A stretch of 42,607 nucleotides of DNA from a virus: IMG/VR virus record IMGVR_UViG_3300045912_000930, positions 1-42,607 of that record. One strand, 5' to 3'. Under the pieces are notes generated by a model. That model ran no database searches and was not told the DNA's origin. It was given only the letters and a program-made list of their open reading frames with translations. Of the stretch, positions 1 to 9,799 are shown piece by piece; position 1 is the stretch's first letter; each line of letters opens with the position of its first letter. The position numbers and the translations under genes are program-made.

Positions 1-2538
1 TCAGGCATTTCTTCCCCCTAGTTCGAGCCCCAGGCACATTCCCATGCCGCCCATCAAGAAAGCGTCGGTGTCGCGGATGGTTCCGGCCAGGCTGCCATTA
101 ATCGGCTTGATTCTGAATCGCGTGGTCTTGCTGCCGTCCTTGTCGTCGGTGAACCGTTGCAAGGCCGAGTAAACCTGAGATGTGCCGGTGAGCGCGGCGT
201 AGGTCTGCTTCAGCACTCCGCCCAAATAGACTTCAACCGTGTAGTTGCCTTCGGGCGCAGCGGCCTGATTGCCGGCGTCCTGCTGGACAACGCTGGTCTG
301 GGCCGTGCGATGCCGATGCGCCCAGGAGAGCATCACATCTTCTTTCGTGGCAGCAGGCCAATACAGGTTGTTCACTCTCACGTTGCCCGGCGGATAGGGC
401 TTCTTCACGCGGCTGGCTGTCGTGATCTGCACCTGGGTCACATCTTCGATGGCTACCTGGCCACGGCTGTTAAACGGCAGGCACTTCACTTTCACAAGCT
501 GGTCAGCAGGGAAGGGTTCTTCGCGCGACAAGCCACTGCCGTCGCTGATGAACCAGACGCGCGCACCCTGGGCGTGATCGGCGGGCACGGTGTCGAAGAT
601 GCCGCGCACTACGCCGCTGATCGTGTAGGTGCCGTCGCCGTTGTCGGTGACGTTCTGCCAGCTGATCCACTCGCTATCTATCAGAGCCAGGTTGTCGCCG
701 CGCGCGCGGCCATTCGCGTCCGTGCTGGCCAAGCGTTCCAGTTCGCTGCTGCTGCCCACGATGAAGCCCACGGTGTCCAGCGCAGCGGAGTCAAAGCCAC
801 TGGCCGCGCCTGCGTTGCGCGCATAAGCGCTCTGTAGCGTGCCGCTCGGGCAGAAAAGCTCGATGGTGTTGGTCTGATAATAGGTGTTTTGCCCCTCGTC
901 GCTGAAAACATCGAAGCCCGTGCTGGTGCCATCTCCGCGGACGGCCGCAACGAGCACTCTGATCTCCTCCGCCTTCAACAGGTGATACGGCACTTCCTGG
1001 AGCAGCTGCGCGGCTGGCGGTTGGGGCTGATTCAGAGGATCTGTCCAGCTGGAGCCGCTGGGCGGCGTGTAGGCCGTGGAGGAAACGGCGAAAATGTCCT
1101 CCACGCAGTCAATCTCGATCTCGCCCTTATCGAGCGTCCCGTAGTTGATCGCCGTGACGCGCATGGCCATGCCCGAGATGCCGTAGGGCGTCCAGGTGAA
1201 CTTGAACACGCCGCCGATGCGCAGATTCCACGCCTTGCGGTTCGCCTTGAGGCGCCCTTTCATCAGCGGGTAGCTGTGCGTTTTGAGCTCGCGGATGGCC
1301 ACCTTCTGCGCGATGGTCGCGTTGCTGAAACCCAGGAAGGGGATGGTGTCGCTCGATAGCTCACCCCGGATGGCAAAATTCGCTGTCTCCTGGGCCTGAG
1401 CGATGCGTTCCTTGAACGTGCTGCGGTCAACGTACTTCACCTTCACCTCGTTCAAAGTTTCTTCCCAGCTGCCGCGCGAGAACTCCGGCGCCTCCAGAAT
1501 GTCGGACTCGGTGAGCTCCAGCAGCGTGGCGGGGTTGTAGTCGGCGCGCGCCAAAGTGAGCGTCCAGAGGCCTGTGGCGGGGTCGGTGTAGAGCACGCCG
1601 TCAATGTGGCGCAGCACGTCGCCGATCACCTGGTCCGCCGCCGCGTCGCTGTCGGCCTGCATACTCATGCCCATGCCTTCGTTCGCCAGCGTCGTTGCGG
1701 CGGCCTGGAAGCTGCTCAGATTGAAGCGGGCCGAAGGGATGCCCAGGCCGTAGATCGGGCTGGTCATCAGGTCGTAGATGATCTCGACCGGGTTCGCATC
1801 CCCACTGACGTTGGTAATGTTCGCGGCCAAGCCCAGGTTGCTCGGACAGCGCCGCACGACGAAGGCCCAATCCTTGATGTAGTTACTGGTGCCCAGATAC
1901 ATCTGCTCAGCGACGGCGTAGCACAGCCCGCGATACGCGGGGGCCGTGGTGCCCAGCCGAGCCGTCATGTAGCTGTTGGCCGTCTGGTCCTGGCCGCCGA
2001 AGTAGAAGCTGCACTTGCCTTCCAGGCCGCCCTCACGATCCTGGCCGCCGAACATGTTGGGCCAGTAGATGTCGAAGGTAACTTTGCTGCCCGCAGGCCT
2101 GGGCTCGGCCAGCGCGGGCGTGCAGGTTGGCTTGCTCTGGGATTGGCCGAAGGGCAGGTTGACGCGCACGCTGGTCGTGCCGCCGAGCGACTTCTCGCCC
2201 ACGACGATGTCCAGCAACTCGTCCACAGTTCCGTGGCACAGAGCCATTTGCAGGCCCGCGTAATACTTGTAGCCCACGGTGACTTTCTTCGCCCCAATGC
2301 CCAGGAATCCGCCTGACTTCTTCTTGATGGGCACCACTTTCAGGTCGCCGAACCACACCACGTTCGGCGCGGCCAGCTTCACCGTGCCGAACACCACAGG
2401 GATAGGCCGCCCCTCTTGCGCCGTGGGTGCCTGAAAATCGCCCAGGCTGCTGGGCTGCACGTCTTTAGGGCGCTTTTGCAGCAGCGCACTCAGCACCGTG
2501 CTGCCCACGAACAGAAAGAATGCGAACCAAAACCCCAT
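1..2538 (-). CDS. Tail-tip / host-specificity protein (GTA-type phage tail hub)
   Basis: This 845-residue protein probably forms the distal tail tip or hub that contacts the host, the place of gpJ in lambda. The first ~20 residues are hydrophobic. Residues ~45-65 carry a RPIPVVFGTVKLAAPNVVW-type segment common at the N-terminus of hub proteins, and the middle (about 350-480) resembles the Phage-tail_3 domain of gene-transfer-agent and siphovirus hub proteins. The C-terminal third looks like fibronectin-type beta domains ending in a glycine-rich tail. It is the last gene of the tail operon in this window; its stop codon is at base 1, so it is complete. ATG at 2538 has a GGAG ribosome site. The family call rests on recalled motifs and gene order. 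Confidence 0.75.
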   Translation of the reverse strand: MGFWFAFFLFVGSTVLSALLQKRPKDVQPSSLGDFQAPTAQEGRPIPVVFGTVKLAAPNVVWFGDLKVVPIKKKSGGFLGIGAKKVTVGYKYYAGLQMALCHGTVDELLDIVVGEKSLGGTTSVRVNLPFGQSQSKPTCTPALAEPRPAGSKVTFDIYWPNMFGGQDREGGLEGKCSFYFGGQDQTANSYMTARLGTTAPAYRGLCYAVAEQMYLGTSNYIKDWAFVVRRCPSNLGLAANITNVSGDANPVEIIYDLMTSPIYGLGIPSARFNLSSFQAAATTLANEGMGMSMQADSDAAADQVIGDVLRHIDGVLYTDPATGLWTLTLARADYNPATLLELTESDILEAPEFSRGSWEETLNEVKVKYVDRSTFKERIAQAQETANFAIRGELSSDTIPFLGFSNATIAQKVAIRELKTHSYPLMKGRLKANRKAWNLRIGGVFKFTWTPYGISGMAMRVTAINYGTLDKGEIEIDCVEDIFAVSSTAYTPPSGSSWTDPLNQPQPPAAQLLQEVPYHLLKAEEIRVLVAAVRGDGTSTGFDVFSDEGQNTYYQTNTIELFCPSGTLQSAYARNAGAASGFDSAALDTVGFIVGSSSELERLASTDANGRARGDNLALIDSEWISWQNVTDNGDGTYTISGVVRGIFDTVPADHAQGARVWFISDGSGLSREEPFPADQLVKVKCLPFNSRGQVAIEDVTQVQITTASRVKKPYPPGNVRVNNLYWPAATKEDVMLSWAHRHRTAQTSVVQQDAGNQAAAPEGNYTVEVYLGGVLKQTYAALTGTSQVYSALQRFTDDKDGSKTTRFRIKPINGSLAGTIRDTDAFLMGGMGMCLGLELGGRNA

Positions 2539-2541
2539 GCT

Positions 2542-3336
2542 CTACTCCAGACCGTCGAACGGATTGCGCGCGGGAATCCACTCGAAGCCGAAGAAGTGCT
2601 CCCCGTTGTTGAACTTGCTCACGCAGTCGTTGTAGTCGCGCTTGCAGCCCGCGTAGGCCGTGATCGCGTCGCCCACCGCGAGGCCCGCCATCGGATTCAG
2701 CAGCGTCAGCGTGTCGCCCACGTGCGCGATGATCATGCGGCGCTCGGTGCCCTTCTCGATGTAGCCCGCGTTGAACCAGCCATTCGGCTTCGTAGCAATG
2801 GCCGCCGCCTTGATCGTGTCTCCGCTCACGAAGCTCAGCGTGCCCACGACCTTGAAGTTGTCCTTCACCACCTGGCAGCCCGAGTCGTAGAGGATGTGAT
2901 TGCAGGGCTTCTGATACTTCGGCCCCGGCACGCGCTTCTTCAGGACTTCGGATTCCGGCACGACGCTCAATTCGCAGCCGTCGCCAAACGTGGCCATCGT
3001 CACGCGGCCCGTGAAATGCGTCACCACTTCGCTGTCCGGCTCGCCTTGGTGCCCGCGATAGATCACCAGGCTCATCGGCGTGCTGGGGATGTAGCTGATG
3101 AATTGCTTCGCGAGTTCGTGGTCCTTCGGGATGGTGACTTTGATCGTGCCGCTCTTGATCTCCTGGCCCTGCGCTGTAGGCGTGCGCACGATTGCTTCCG
3201 GCTCAAACAACTGACCGTTGTAAGTGATCTGCTGGTCAGCGCTCGTCAGCCGCCAGGTTTTCGTCTCCGTCTGAAACAGGTATAGTTCGAAGGGCTGCCC
3301 CAAGTAGTGGCTCGTCTCGCGCGAAGCGTAGCTCAT
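2542..3336 (-). CDS. Phage BR0599-family tail protein
   Basis: This 264-residue protein belongs to the tail-tip assembly set found just before the hub gene in many siphoviruses and gene transfer agents. The C-terminus has a paired cysteine segment (AGCKRDYNDC, then FGFEWIPARNPF) that I recognise as the Phage_BR0599 signature. More cysteines lie near residues 145-155 (KPCNHILYDSGC), so a structural metal or disulfide site is possible. Its ATG overlaps the stop of the upstream gene (ATGA), and its own stop lies 3 bases before the hub gene, so the genes are translationally coupled. In gene transfer agents the equivalent protein joins the hub complex; that role is inferred here. Confidence 0.75.
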   Translation of the reverse strand: MSYASRETSHYLGQPFELYLFQTETKTWRLTSADQQITYNGQLFEPEAIVRTPTAQGQEIKSGTIKVTIPKDHELAKQFISYIPSTPMSLVIYRGHQGEPDSEVVTHFTGRVTMATFGDGCELSVVPESEVLKKRVPGPKYQKPCNHILYDSGCQVVKDNFKVVGTLSFVSGDTIKAAAIATKPNGWFNAGYIEKGTERRMIIAHVGDTLTLLNPMAGLAVGDAITAYAGCKRDYNDCVSKFNNGEHFFGFEWIPARNPFDGLE

Positions 3337-3947
3337 GCGGGAACCTCCTGCGGCAACTCGACGAAGTCCAGGATGGCTTCGGCCACGTCGCGGGTGTGCC
3401 AGGTAAGCTCGGGATCGTCCACGGCCAAGCGGCAGAGCGTCAGGAAGCTGACCATCGTGCTCGCGGCGGGAACCAGCACGCCGATGCTGCTATCGAGCGT
3501 CAGCGTTTCCGTGTCGGTGCCCTCTGCTGCCGCTGTCGCTTTGCGGTAGAACTTCGTGCCATCGGCCAGCAGAAAGGCCAAGTGACGCCGCGCTGGTGTG
3601 GAGAACATGAATTTGGTGTAACCGATCTTCACCACGGACAGGTTCACGTTGCCCGCCGTCAGGTCTGTGGCCATTTGTAGATCGTGCCGCCAGGTGGGAA
3701 CCCAGAAGGGAACCAACGCGCCCTTGCGGGCGGCGGTGAAATCCCGGTACGCCTGAATCTCCGCGCGCCCTTCCATCAGCCACACGAACCCGCTGGGCCT
3801 GGCCACGGCCACGCCGCTGCGATCCGCGACACGCAGCTTTCCGGTGCGGCTGTCATGCCGGAAGATGCTTCGCGTGTAGTCCGTGCTGCGCTCGCCCGTG
3901 GCGCTGGGCTCGAGTTCCAGCACGTCGAAGCCCTGGTAGGTCGGCAT
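3333..3947 (-). CDS. Tail assembly protein, hub region
   Basis: This 204-residue protein is of unknown exact function. It is mostly beta-strand in character, has no signal peptide or membrane segment, and carries no catalytic motif I can see. Its position directly before the BR0599-family protein and hub gene suggests a distal tail or hub component. Its ATG overlaps the preceding TGA (TGATG), and its end overlaps the next start (ATGA), so it is tightly coupled in the tail operon. The WVPTW motif at about residues 82-86 and the shared layout with the C-terminal half of the upstream gene (which has a similar FGVPFWPD stretch) hint that the two are distantly related. Confidence 0.6.
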   Translation of the reverse strand: MPTYQGFDVLELEPSATGERSTDYTRSIFRHDSRTGKLRVADRSGVAVARPSGFVWLMEGRAEIQAYRDFTAARKGALVPFWVPTWRHDLQMATDLTAGNVNLSVVKIGYTKFMFSTPARRHLAFLLADGTKFYRKATAAAEGTDTETLTLDSSIGVLVPAASTMVSFLTLCRLAVDDPELTWHTRDVAEAILDFVELPQEVPA

Positions 3948-5017
3948 CAGACCACCTCACAGACAAACGTAGGCTCGATCTCTGCCACGCTGTTGTTCGG
4001 CCTGCGGACCTGCACCTGATCCGGCAGCCTGCCACTGAGCACGGGAACGACGTAGGTGCGGCCGTCGGCGGGCCAGGCATTCGTGGTCGGCGCCGTCAGC
4101 TGCACGCTCGAAGGCCCGACGTTCTGAATGCTCAAGGCTTCGTGGGTGTGCATGTCGCGCCAGAGCATCATCAGCCCGCCCGCCTCGAACTTCCTGTAGG
4201 CCGTGGCGACCTGCACCACGGTGTCGCCGATGTTCACGTCGGCCAGTAGCGGTTGCGCGTCGGGCCAGAAGGGAACTCCGAACACGCGGGCCTGCCATCC
4301 CCACAGCAACGCCTCCAGGGCCGCCGTGTCCTTGCGCTCCAGCGTCAACACGCGGAAGGTGAGCACGGTGCGGGGCTTGCTGCACAGCTGTATGCGCTGC
4401 TCTGTCTCGTTGTAGGCGGCCATGATCTCGGTCAAGTATTCAGTTCGCTCGCGAATTGGGTCAGTCCAGTCGGGGTCAGGCCCAAACACCGTGATGCGCG
4501 TGCCCGTGACCACGAGATCTGTGCCGTCAATGCCGGTGAAGACGAAGACCACGGTGTTGAGGATCTGCGCATCGCCGTCCTGGGGAACCGTGGCCTGGAA
4601 CTGCCGCGATTGCATTCCGCCGAAAACGAGCGGCACGCCAAAGGGGTTGTCAATCAGGGTGCCCCCGCCGCCCGTAATCTGAATCTGCGTCATCGTCTTT
4701 AGCGCCTCGCGGAAGGTGTTCCACACATCCACGGTGAACACGTTCGCGCTCAGCACGAAGCCCAGCTTCTTCTCGCGCGGGGTGACGATGATCTTCTCGA
4801 ACAGCTCGCTGCCGGTCATCGGCTCCAGCGTGCCTGCGTACAGCAGAGGAATTTCCTGAATGGGATCGAGCGTCTGCGGTCCGAACAGCATGGCGAGTTG
4901 CGCGCTCGCTCCCGGATAGCCAGAAATGCCAGCGGCGAACTGGCTTATGGACACCGAAGCGCCAGGATGTTGCGGCGACGCGATGCTGGGAAGTACATTG
5001 CCGTTGAAGGTCGCCAT
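3947..5017 (-). CDS. Tail protein of the tip module
   Basis: This 356-residue structural protein has an unassigned family. I chose ATG at 5017, because the extra ten codons upstream run into the previous gene and the ATG sits just after that gene's stop with an AAGG-type ribosome site. The sequence is rich in predicted beta strands, with no transmembrane segment and no enzyme motif. The C-terminal half has a FGVPFWPD stretch that parallels the WVPTW stretch of the next gene. Gene order (tape measure, two paralogous tail proteins, this gene, a small hub-type protein, BR0599, hub) places it in the tail-tip or baseplate complex. Confidence 0.6.
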   Translation of the reverse strand: MATFNGNVLPSIASPQHPGASVSISQFAAGISGYPGASAQLAMLFGPQTLDPIQEIPLLYAGTLEPMTGSELFEKIIVTPREKKLGFVLSANVFTVDVWNTFREALKTMTQIQITGGGGTLIDNPFGVPLVFGGMQSRQFQATVPQDGDAQILNTVVFVFTGIDGTDLVVTGTRITVFGPDPDWTDPIRERTEYLTEIMAAYNETEQRIQLCSKPRTVLTFRVLTLERKDTAALEALLWGWQARVFGVPFWPDAQPLLADVNIGDTVVQVATAYRKFEAGGLMMLWRDMHTHEALSIQNVGPSSVQLTAPTTNAWPADGRTYVVPVLSGRLPDQVQVRRPNNSVAEIEPTFVCEVV

Positions 5018-5022
5018 CCGGT

Positions 5023-6015
5023 CTAGTCCACCTTCTTCACCGCGCACTCGGGGAAGAGCATGTAGTTGTCCGCGCCCAGCGTCAGCACCGTGCCCGGCGC
5101 GTAGCCGTTACCCACGGCGCGCGTCCAGAACACGATGGGCATCGTGCCGAGCAGCGAATATCCGCCGGCGTCGCGCGAAACCCAGATGCGCACGGGAGCC
5201 AGGTGCGCCTGAGAGCTCAAGATCGAGACGGTGCGTTCCAGGAAGTACTCCAGGTTCGGGATGTCGCCGGGCGGGGCGGTATTTTGGCCGCGAAACTCCG
5301 TCGCGCAGTTCCGGCCCGTGTAGCCGCCGCTCGGCTGCGTAGTGCTGTCGGTACAGCCCACCCACTTGCCCGTGAAGCTGTCCACGTCGGCGCGCACGTA
5401 GCCGCTGGCCGAGCCATTGATCGGGTCCTTGTACATGAACGGCGCGCGCGCGGAAGGGCCGTTCTGCGCGCCGGGAGTCGTCGTGCTGTCGTTTGCGAAG
5501 TTGTAGCCGTGCGTCGCGCCAAACGAGTACGGGCCGCCCGTCCAGATACCTGACTTGTTCAGGGATGTTCCCCAGCCCAAGTGTGTGAACACGCCCGTGG
5601 TCTTTTCCACGACCACCACGATGTTGTCCGCCGTCGCGTCGCTGAAGAAGTGGTACGCGCTGATGGCCCCGGTGGGCAGAGGCATACTGTGGCCGGTGAT
5701 CGTGCTTGTGCCGTTGTGGACTGGCCCGCCCGCCTGCGCGTTCCAGTTCGCGGCTCCGCTGAAGCCCGTGCCCAGATAGACATGCAGGCCGGCGTCGCTG
5801 GCATTGGGAGATGGGCTGGGAGTGAACGCCCACGGATTGACCGCGCCTGTGGTGCTCTTCAAATTGACGTACACGCTGCCTTTGTGCAGGTGGGCCCGCC
5901 AGCCTGTGCCGTCGGCCTGGCTCATGTCCTGCACCCAGCCGATATTCACCAGCCACGTTACGAACTTCTGCAGCAGATCATTCGGGCTTGTCGCCGCGCC
6001 GGTCTGATAGGCCAT
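5023..6015 (-). CDS. Putative tail-tip structural protein, paralogue of upstream gene
   Basis: This 330-residue protein begins at ATG 6015, where AGGGG gives a good ribosome site 8 bases after the preceding stop; the longer reading frame upstream is not used. The N-terminus (residues ~5-25: ATSPNDLLQKFVTWL) parallels that of the neighbouring upstream gene, and both end in a short 'YMLFP/YLVVQ' strand, so the two look like diverged tandem duplicates. It is rich in Gly, Thr, Ser and aromatic residues, as in phage surface or fibre proteins. Two cysteine-containing stretches (VGCTDS, RNCATEF) are visible. I see no catalytic motif. A role as tail fibre, tip decoration or receptor-binding component is inferred from position. 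Confidence 0.55.
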   Translation of the reverse strand: MAYQTGAATSPNDLLQKFVTWLVNIGWVQDMSQADGTGWRAHLHKGSVYVNLKSTTGAVNPWAFTPSPSPNASDAGLHVYLGTGFSGAANWNAQAGGPVHNGTSTITGHSMPLPTGAISAYHFFSDATADNIVVVVEKTTGVFTHLGWGTSLNKSGIWTGGPYSFGATHGYNFANDSTTTPGAQNGPSARAPFMYKDPINGSASGYVRADVDSFTGKWVGCTDSTTQPSGGYTGRNCATEFRGQNTAPPGDIPNLEYFLERTVSILSSQAHLAPVRIWVSRDAGGYSLLGTMPIVFWTRAVGNGYAPGTVLTLGADNYMLFPECAVKKVD

Positions 6016-6023
6016 TGCCGCCC

Positions 6024-7211
6024 CTACGCGAGCTTCACTGCAAAGAAATCCGTCTTCGTTGTGCGGTTGATGTTCTGCACGACCAGATAGTCGGTGCGCC
6101 CCACGGTGACGATGTTCTCCGCGGCGTTGGCGTGCCCAGTTACCGCGTACACGCCGTCGAGTTCGCCCCAAACGTTCGGGTTGACAATGGTGATGTTCGG
6201 GTAGATGCCGCTGTTTCCTTCATCGCTGTGAAGCACGACGGGCAGCAGCGGGTACGTGCCGTCCAGATTGGGAAGCACGTTGCTGAAGGTGTAGCCGTAG
6301 GGCCAGACGTACCCGTTCAGGCCGCCGCCCGAGCGCGTGCCCGCGATGCCTTGCCAGACGCCGTCCGGCTTGCGCAGGCGCAGCTGAAACTGGTCCTGGT
6401 TCGAGTTCGAAGTCGGATGCGGGTAAGGGAAAGCGCGGTGCTCGTTGCCCGAGTAGCTCCAGCGCCAGTTCTGCGAGTTGCTGGCGGGCTCAGACGTCCA
6501 ACTCATCGAGCCGCCGACTATCAGCGGATAGGGGAATTGCGTCGGGTTCGCATAGGTGTTGAAAAGTCCCAGGTACATGGCTTCATAGACCGTGCTGGCT
6601 TTCACCACCATGACCACGCGGCGGCCATTCGCTACGAACCAGTAGGGCATCGAGCCTACGCGCAGCAGGGGCACCACAAGCCGCGTCAGCGCGCCCGGCT
6701 GGGCCGTAAAGGCAAGCCCGCTGTCAAAACCGTTGAAGCCGCCCAGCCGCCAGTTGTCGTAGTCCGCGCCGGCGTCGCTGAAGCGGAGAATACCCACGAA
6801 AATTTGCGCTTCGTTCCCGTTTCCTGGGGCCTGCCAGATGTACTCGCTGCCCGCCACGCCGCGCTTTTGAATCCACGGCGGGGTCATGGTGAACACGATG
6901 GTGTCGCCCGCTTGCCAGGCCGTGCCGCCCGCCATGATCGTGAAGTTCACGACCGTGCTGGTGAAGGCAACGCCCACGGTACCGCTGCCCAGCGCGCCGC
7001 TCACGCTGCCTGAGACACTGAAGGCCGTGCTGCTGCTGAAGATGACAGTGATCGTCTCCAGCACGCTGCTAGCCGTGCCGATCAGGTTCGTGATCCTGCC
7101 CGTGCCCGCGCCCGTGTATGCGGGTTCGAGCGCGTGGCCTTTCAGAAGAAACGAATTCAGTCGGGCCATCAGATCGGTCACGTCTGTGGCTGTGCTTGTC
7201 TCGAAACTCAC
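6024..7211 (-). CDS. Putative tail-tip structural protein, first of a tandem pair
   Basis: This 395-residue protein starts with GTG at 7211, which overlaps the tape-measure stop (GTGA). Residues ~40-110 are rich in Ser, Thr, Gly and Val and look like a beta-sandwich or adhesin-like region; the C-terminal part has many aromatic residues. It ends with DYLVVQNINRTTK then FFAVKLA, a strand pattern I associate with repeated tail proteins in siphoviruses. The next gene downstream shares the N-terminal 'DL' helix and the terminal strand, which suggests duplication. No enzyme motif is visible. Its place directly after the tape measure is that of distal tail or tip proteins. Confidence 0.55.
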   Translation of the reverse strand: MSFETSTATDVTDLMARLNSFLLKGHALEPAYTGAGTGRITNLIGTASSVLETITVIFSSSTAFSVSGSVSGALGSGTVGVAFTSTVVNFTIMAGGTAWQAGDTIVFTMTPPWIQKRGVAGSEYIWQAPGNGNEAQIFVGILRFSDAGADYDNWRLGGFNGFDSGLAFTAQPGALTRLVVPLLRVGSMPYWFVANGRRVVMVVKASTVYEAMYLGLFNTYANPTQFPYPLIVGGSMSWTSEPASNSQNWRWSYSGNEHRAFPYPHPTSNSNQDQFQLRLRKPDGVWQGIAGTRSGGGLNGYVWPYGYTFSNVLPNLDGTYPLLPVVLHSDEGNSGIYPNITIVNPNVWGELDGVYAVTGHANAAENIVTVGRTDYLVVQNINRTTKTDFFAVKLA

Positions 7212-9796
7212 TGCACACCTCTGCCCAGGGCGTTGTTAACCGCTTTGCGGTTGCTCTCCAGGGTGCGCACGATCACGCGCGAAAACATGGGACTCGCTTC
7301 CAGGCGCTTCAGCAGCAGCGCTTCGTCCAGGCCAATCGTGAGGTCTGCCCTCCCACTCCCTCCACCTGTTGCCGCCACTTCCACCAGTCCGCCCTCTGCA
7401 AATCCACGTACGCCGCGCCGACGCAACACAAGAGAGCCGTCCGCGTTCAGTTCGTTCAGGAATTCCAGCACTCCCGGCTGGCGCACTACGGCGGCGCGTA
7501 CCACGAACTCGTAGTCGCTCAGCCGTGCCGGGATGCTGTCGCTGGTGCTGCTGCCTGGCCCCCTGATCAGCCCGCCGCCAGCCGCCTTCACCAGCCCGCC
7601 CTCAGAAAAGAGGCCCAACCCGCCGAAGGCACCGAGCAACTTCTGAATCGCGAGATTCGCAAGCATTTGCGCGGCGATCTGGCGCAGGCTGTCCACGACC
7701 GAAAGCGCCAGCTGACGCATGGCATCGCCGAAACTCTCCGCGTTCTCAATGCCCTGGGTGAAGAAATTTTGCAGGTTGCTGGTAAGCGACTGCTCGACAG
7801 CTGCCTTGAACTGCGCCATCTGCTGCGCCGCGCGGTTGCTGCTCACGGCCATCTGCTCGATGGCCTGGGAGAACTCGCGGGCCTGCTGAATCTTCTCCGG
7901 GTCGCCCGTGGCTTCAGCCGCCGCGAGTAACGCCTGAGCGATCTGTTGCAGGAGCGGCAGGCGCTCACGTTCCACCGCCATGATCTGCTGCTCGCCCTGG
8001 AACTGGAACAGGATGCCCTGCTGCACCTGTAGCTCGATGTCACGGCGGTCCGTCTCCAGCTGCGCCATCGCAGCGCGGCCCTGGGCCAAGACTTCATCGA
8101 AATTGATCTGCGCCGTGCCAGCTTCGCGGAATTGCGCCACGCGGCGGGCGCGCTCCTCGTCGGCCACGCCCTGCTTGCGGAGAATTTCGTCCAGCTTCCG
8201 GGATTCCTCATCGAGCGCAGCACGGGCCGCCGCAAAGCGGTTCCCCTGAAGCTCTGTCAGCTTGACCTCAAAGGCCGCCTGTTCCTTCTGCAAATCGCGC
8301 GTGGCCTTGCGCTCTTCGGCGGCCAGGTCTGCGATCTGCTCCTGTAGCTCGATGCGCCGGATGGCGATCTGATTCTCGAGCTCCGCTACGTTCTTCTGCC
8401 GGTCAGCATCCGTCTCGCCGCGCAACAGCGGGCGGGCACGCTCGGCCTGGAGACGCTTTCCCAATACCTCGATTTCTTTCTGCGCTTCCTGCTCAATGAT
8501 CGAGCGGCGATTGGCGAAAAACTCGCGCAGTCCGATCAACCCTTCCTCGAACCGCCGCTTCTCTTCAGCCGTCCGCGCCTTGAGGTTCGCCTTCAGCAGG
8601 TTCAGTTCGTTCTCCAGCAGTTGCTCCTGCAACGCGCGCTCGGCCTTCGCGTTGCGCTCGCGGTCTTGCAGGTTGGCGCTGGTTTCCCGCTTGCGAACGC
8701 GCCGCCGCTCGGTGGATTGTTCCCGGTTCTGGCCGTCGAGCGCCTGGAAGATCCTCGTGACGCGCTCTTCGATCTTCTTGTCCAGATCGTCGGCATCCGC
8801 GACGATACCGTTCTTGAAATCTTCCCAGCCCTGCCGGATGTTCCCTTGTAGGACGTTCGCCACAAGCCTGCCGCCATGAACAACCAGGGCCGTCGTGCGG
8901 CCAACGATCTTCACCAGGCCTGCGCCGACGGCGGTCAGGAGCACGACGATGCCCTTCAGCACTTTGCCTGCGAAGTCGCCCAACTCACGGAAGGCGTTCA
9001 CACCGTCACCTGTGGCGGCTTCCACCAGCGCGTCCGCTGCATCCGCGATAGCCGGAGCCAAACCCGCCGTGAATTGCGTGGCGATGCCCTCGGCGGTGCT
9101 CTGCAAGTCCGACATGGCATCGTTCGCACGCTGCGCGGCATCGGCCAGATCGCGGTTCACCACCAAGCCCAGCTTCTCGGCCTTCTGGCGCAGCTTCTCG
9201 AAGCCGCCGTCCGCCAGATCATCAATCAGCGGAAGTAGCTCGGCCCCCTGCTTGCCGAAGAACTCCATCGCCAGGCCCGTGCGCTTCGCGCCGGGTTCCA
9301 GCTTGGCCAGCGCGTCCGCCACTTTCAGGAAACGCTCATCCTGATTCAGACCTTCCAGGGCCTTGCTGCTTCCGAACAACTGTTCGGTTGCATCGCGGGC
9401 GCTGCGCAAGCCCTGGTCGTAGTCGTCGCTGGCCTTCGTGAACTTGATCAGCGTGCTGCGCAGCTGCTCTTGGTCAACATCAGCCGTGCGCGCAGCGAAG
9501 GAAAGCGTGCTGAGGGTTTCTACCGTGAGGCCAGTTTTCTGCTCCAACTTGCCCAGCGCGTCGGCGTTCTCCAGGGCGCGCTTGGTGAGAACCGTCGCGC
9601 CAGCAGCGACGGCGGCAAAGCTCAGCGTGGGCAGTAGTCTGCCCAAGGCAGCAGCCTGCCCGGTCAGGAAATTTAGCGCGCGTCCGGCACCTTTGCCGGA
9701 CTTCTCGGCTTCCGCCTGAATCTGCTTGAAGGCGTTGACGACTTCCTGCACGCCTTCGGCGCTGAGCCTTACCCGAACATCGGGCGTTTGAGCCAT
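7208..9796 (-). CDS. Tail tape measure protein
   Basis: This 862-residue protein sets tail length and is ejected at infection. The N-terminus has a tape-measure pattern (VRVRLSAEGVQEVVNAFKQI) followed by an Ala-rich hydrophobic stretch at ~45-70. A second hydrophobic stretch (GIVVLLTAVGAGLVKIVG, about residues 270-290) could insert in the host membrane. A long charged coiled coil rich in Arg, Glu and Gln covers roughly residues 350-600. The C-terminus is Gly-rich with SEGGLVKAAGGGLIRGPG, a usual ending of tape-measure proteins. ATG at 9796 has a strong AAGGAG site lying inside the end of the gpT frame. It sits directly after the G/GT chaperone genes, as in lambda gene H. Confidence 0.9.
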   Translation of the reverse strand: MAQTPDVRVRLSAEGVQEVVNAFKQIQAEAEKSGKGAGRALNFLTGQAAALGRLLPTLSFAAVAAGATVLTKRALENADALGKLEQKTGLTVETLSTLSFAARTADVDQEQLRSTLIKFTKASDDYDQGLRSARDATEQLFGSSKALEGLNQDERFLKVADALAKLEPGAKRTGLAMEFFGKQGAELLPLIDDLADGGFEKLRQKAEKLGLVVNRDLADAAQRANDAMSDLQSTAEGIATQFTAGLAPAIADAADALVEAATGDGVNAFRELGDFAGKVLKGIVVLLTAVGAGLVKIVGRTTALVVHGGRLVANVLQGNIRQGWEDFKNGIVADADDLDKKIEERVTRIFQALDGQNREQSTERRRVRKRETSANLQDRERNAKAERALQEQLLENELNLLKANLKARTAEEKRRFEEGLIGLREFFANRRSIIEQEAQKEIEVLGKRLQAERARPLLRGETDADRQKNVAELENQIAIRRIELQEQIADLAAEERKATRDLQKEQAAFEVKLTELQGNRFAAARAALDEESRKLDEILRKQGVADEERARRVAQFREAGTAQINFDEVLAQGRAAMAQLETDRRDIELQVQQGILFQFQGEQQIMAVERERLPLLQQIAQALLAAAEATGDPEKIQQAREFSQAIEQMAVSSNRAAQQMAQFKAAVEQSLTSNLQNFFTQGIENAESFGDAMRQLALSVVDSLRQIAAQMLANLAIQKLLGAFGGLGLFSEGGLVKAAGGGLIRGPGSSTSDSIPARLSDYEFVVRAAVVRQPGVLEFLNELNADGSLVLRRRGVRGFAEGGLVEVAATGGGSGRADLTIGLDEALLLKRLEASPMFSRVIVRTLESNRKAVNNALGRGVQ

Positions 9797-9799
9797 GCA

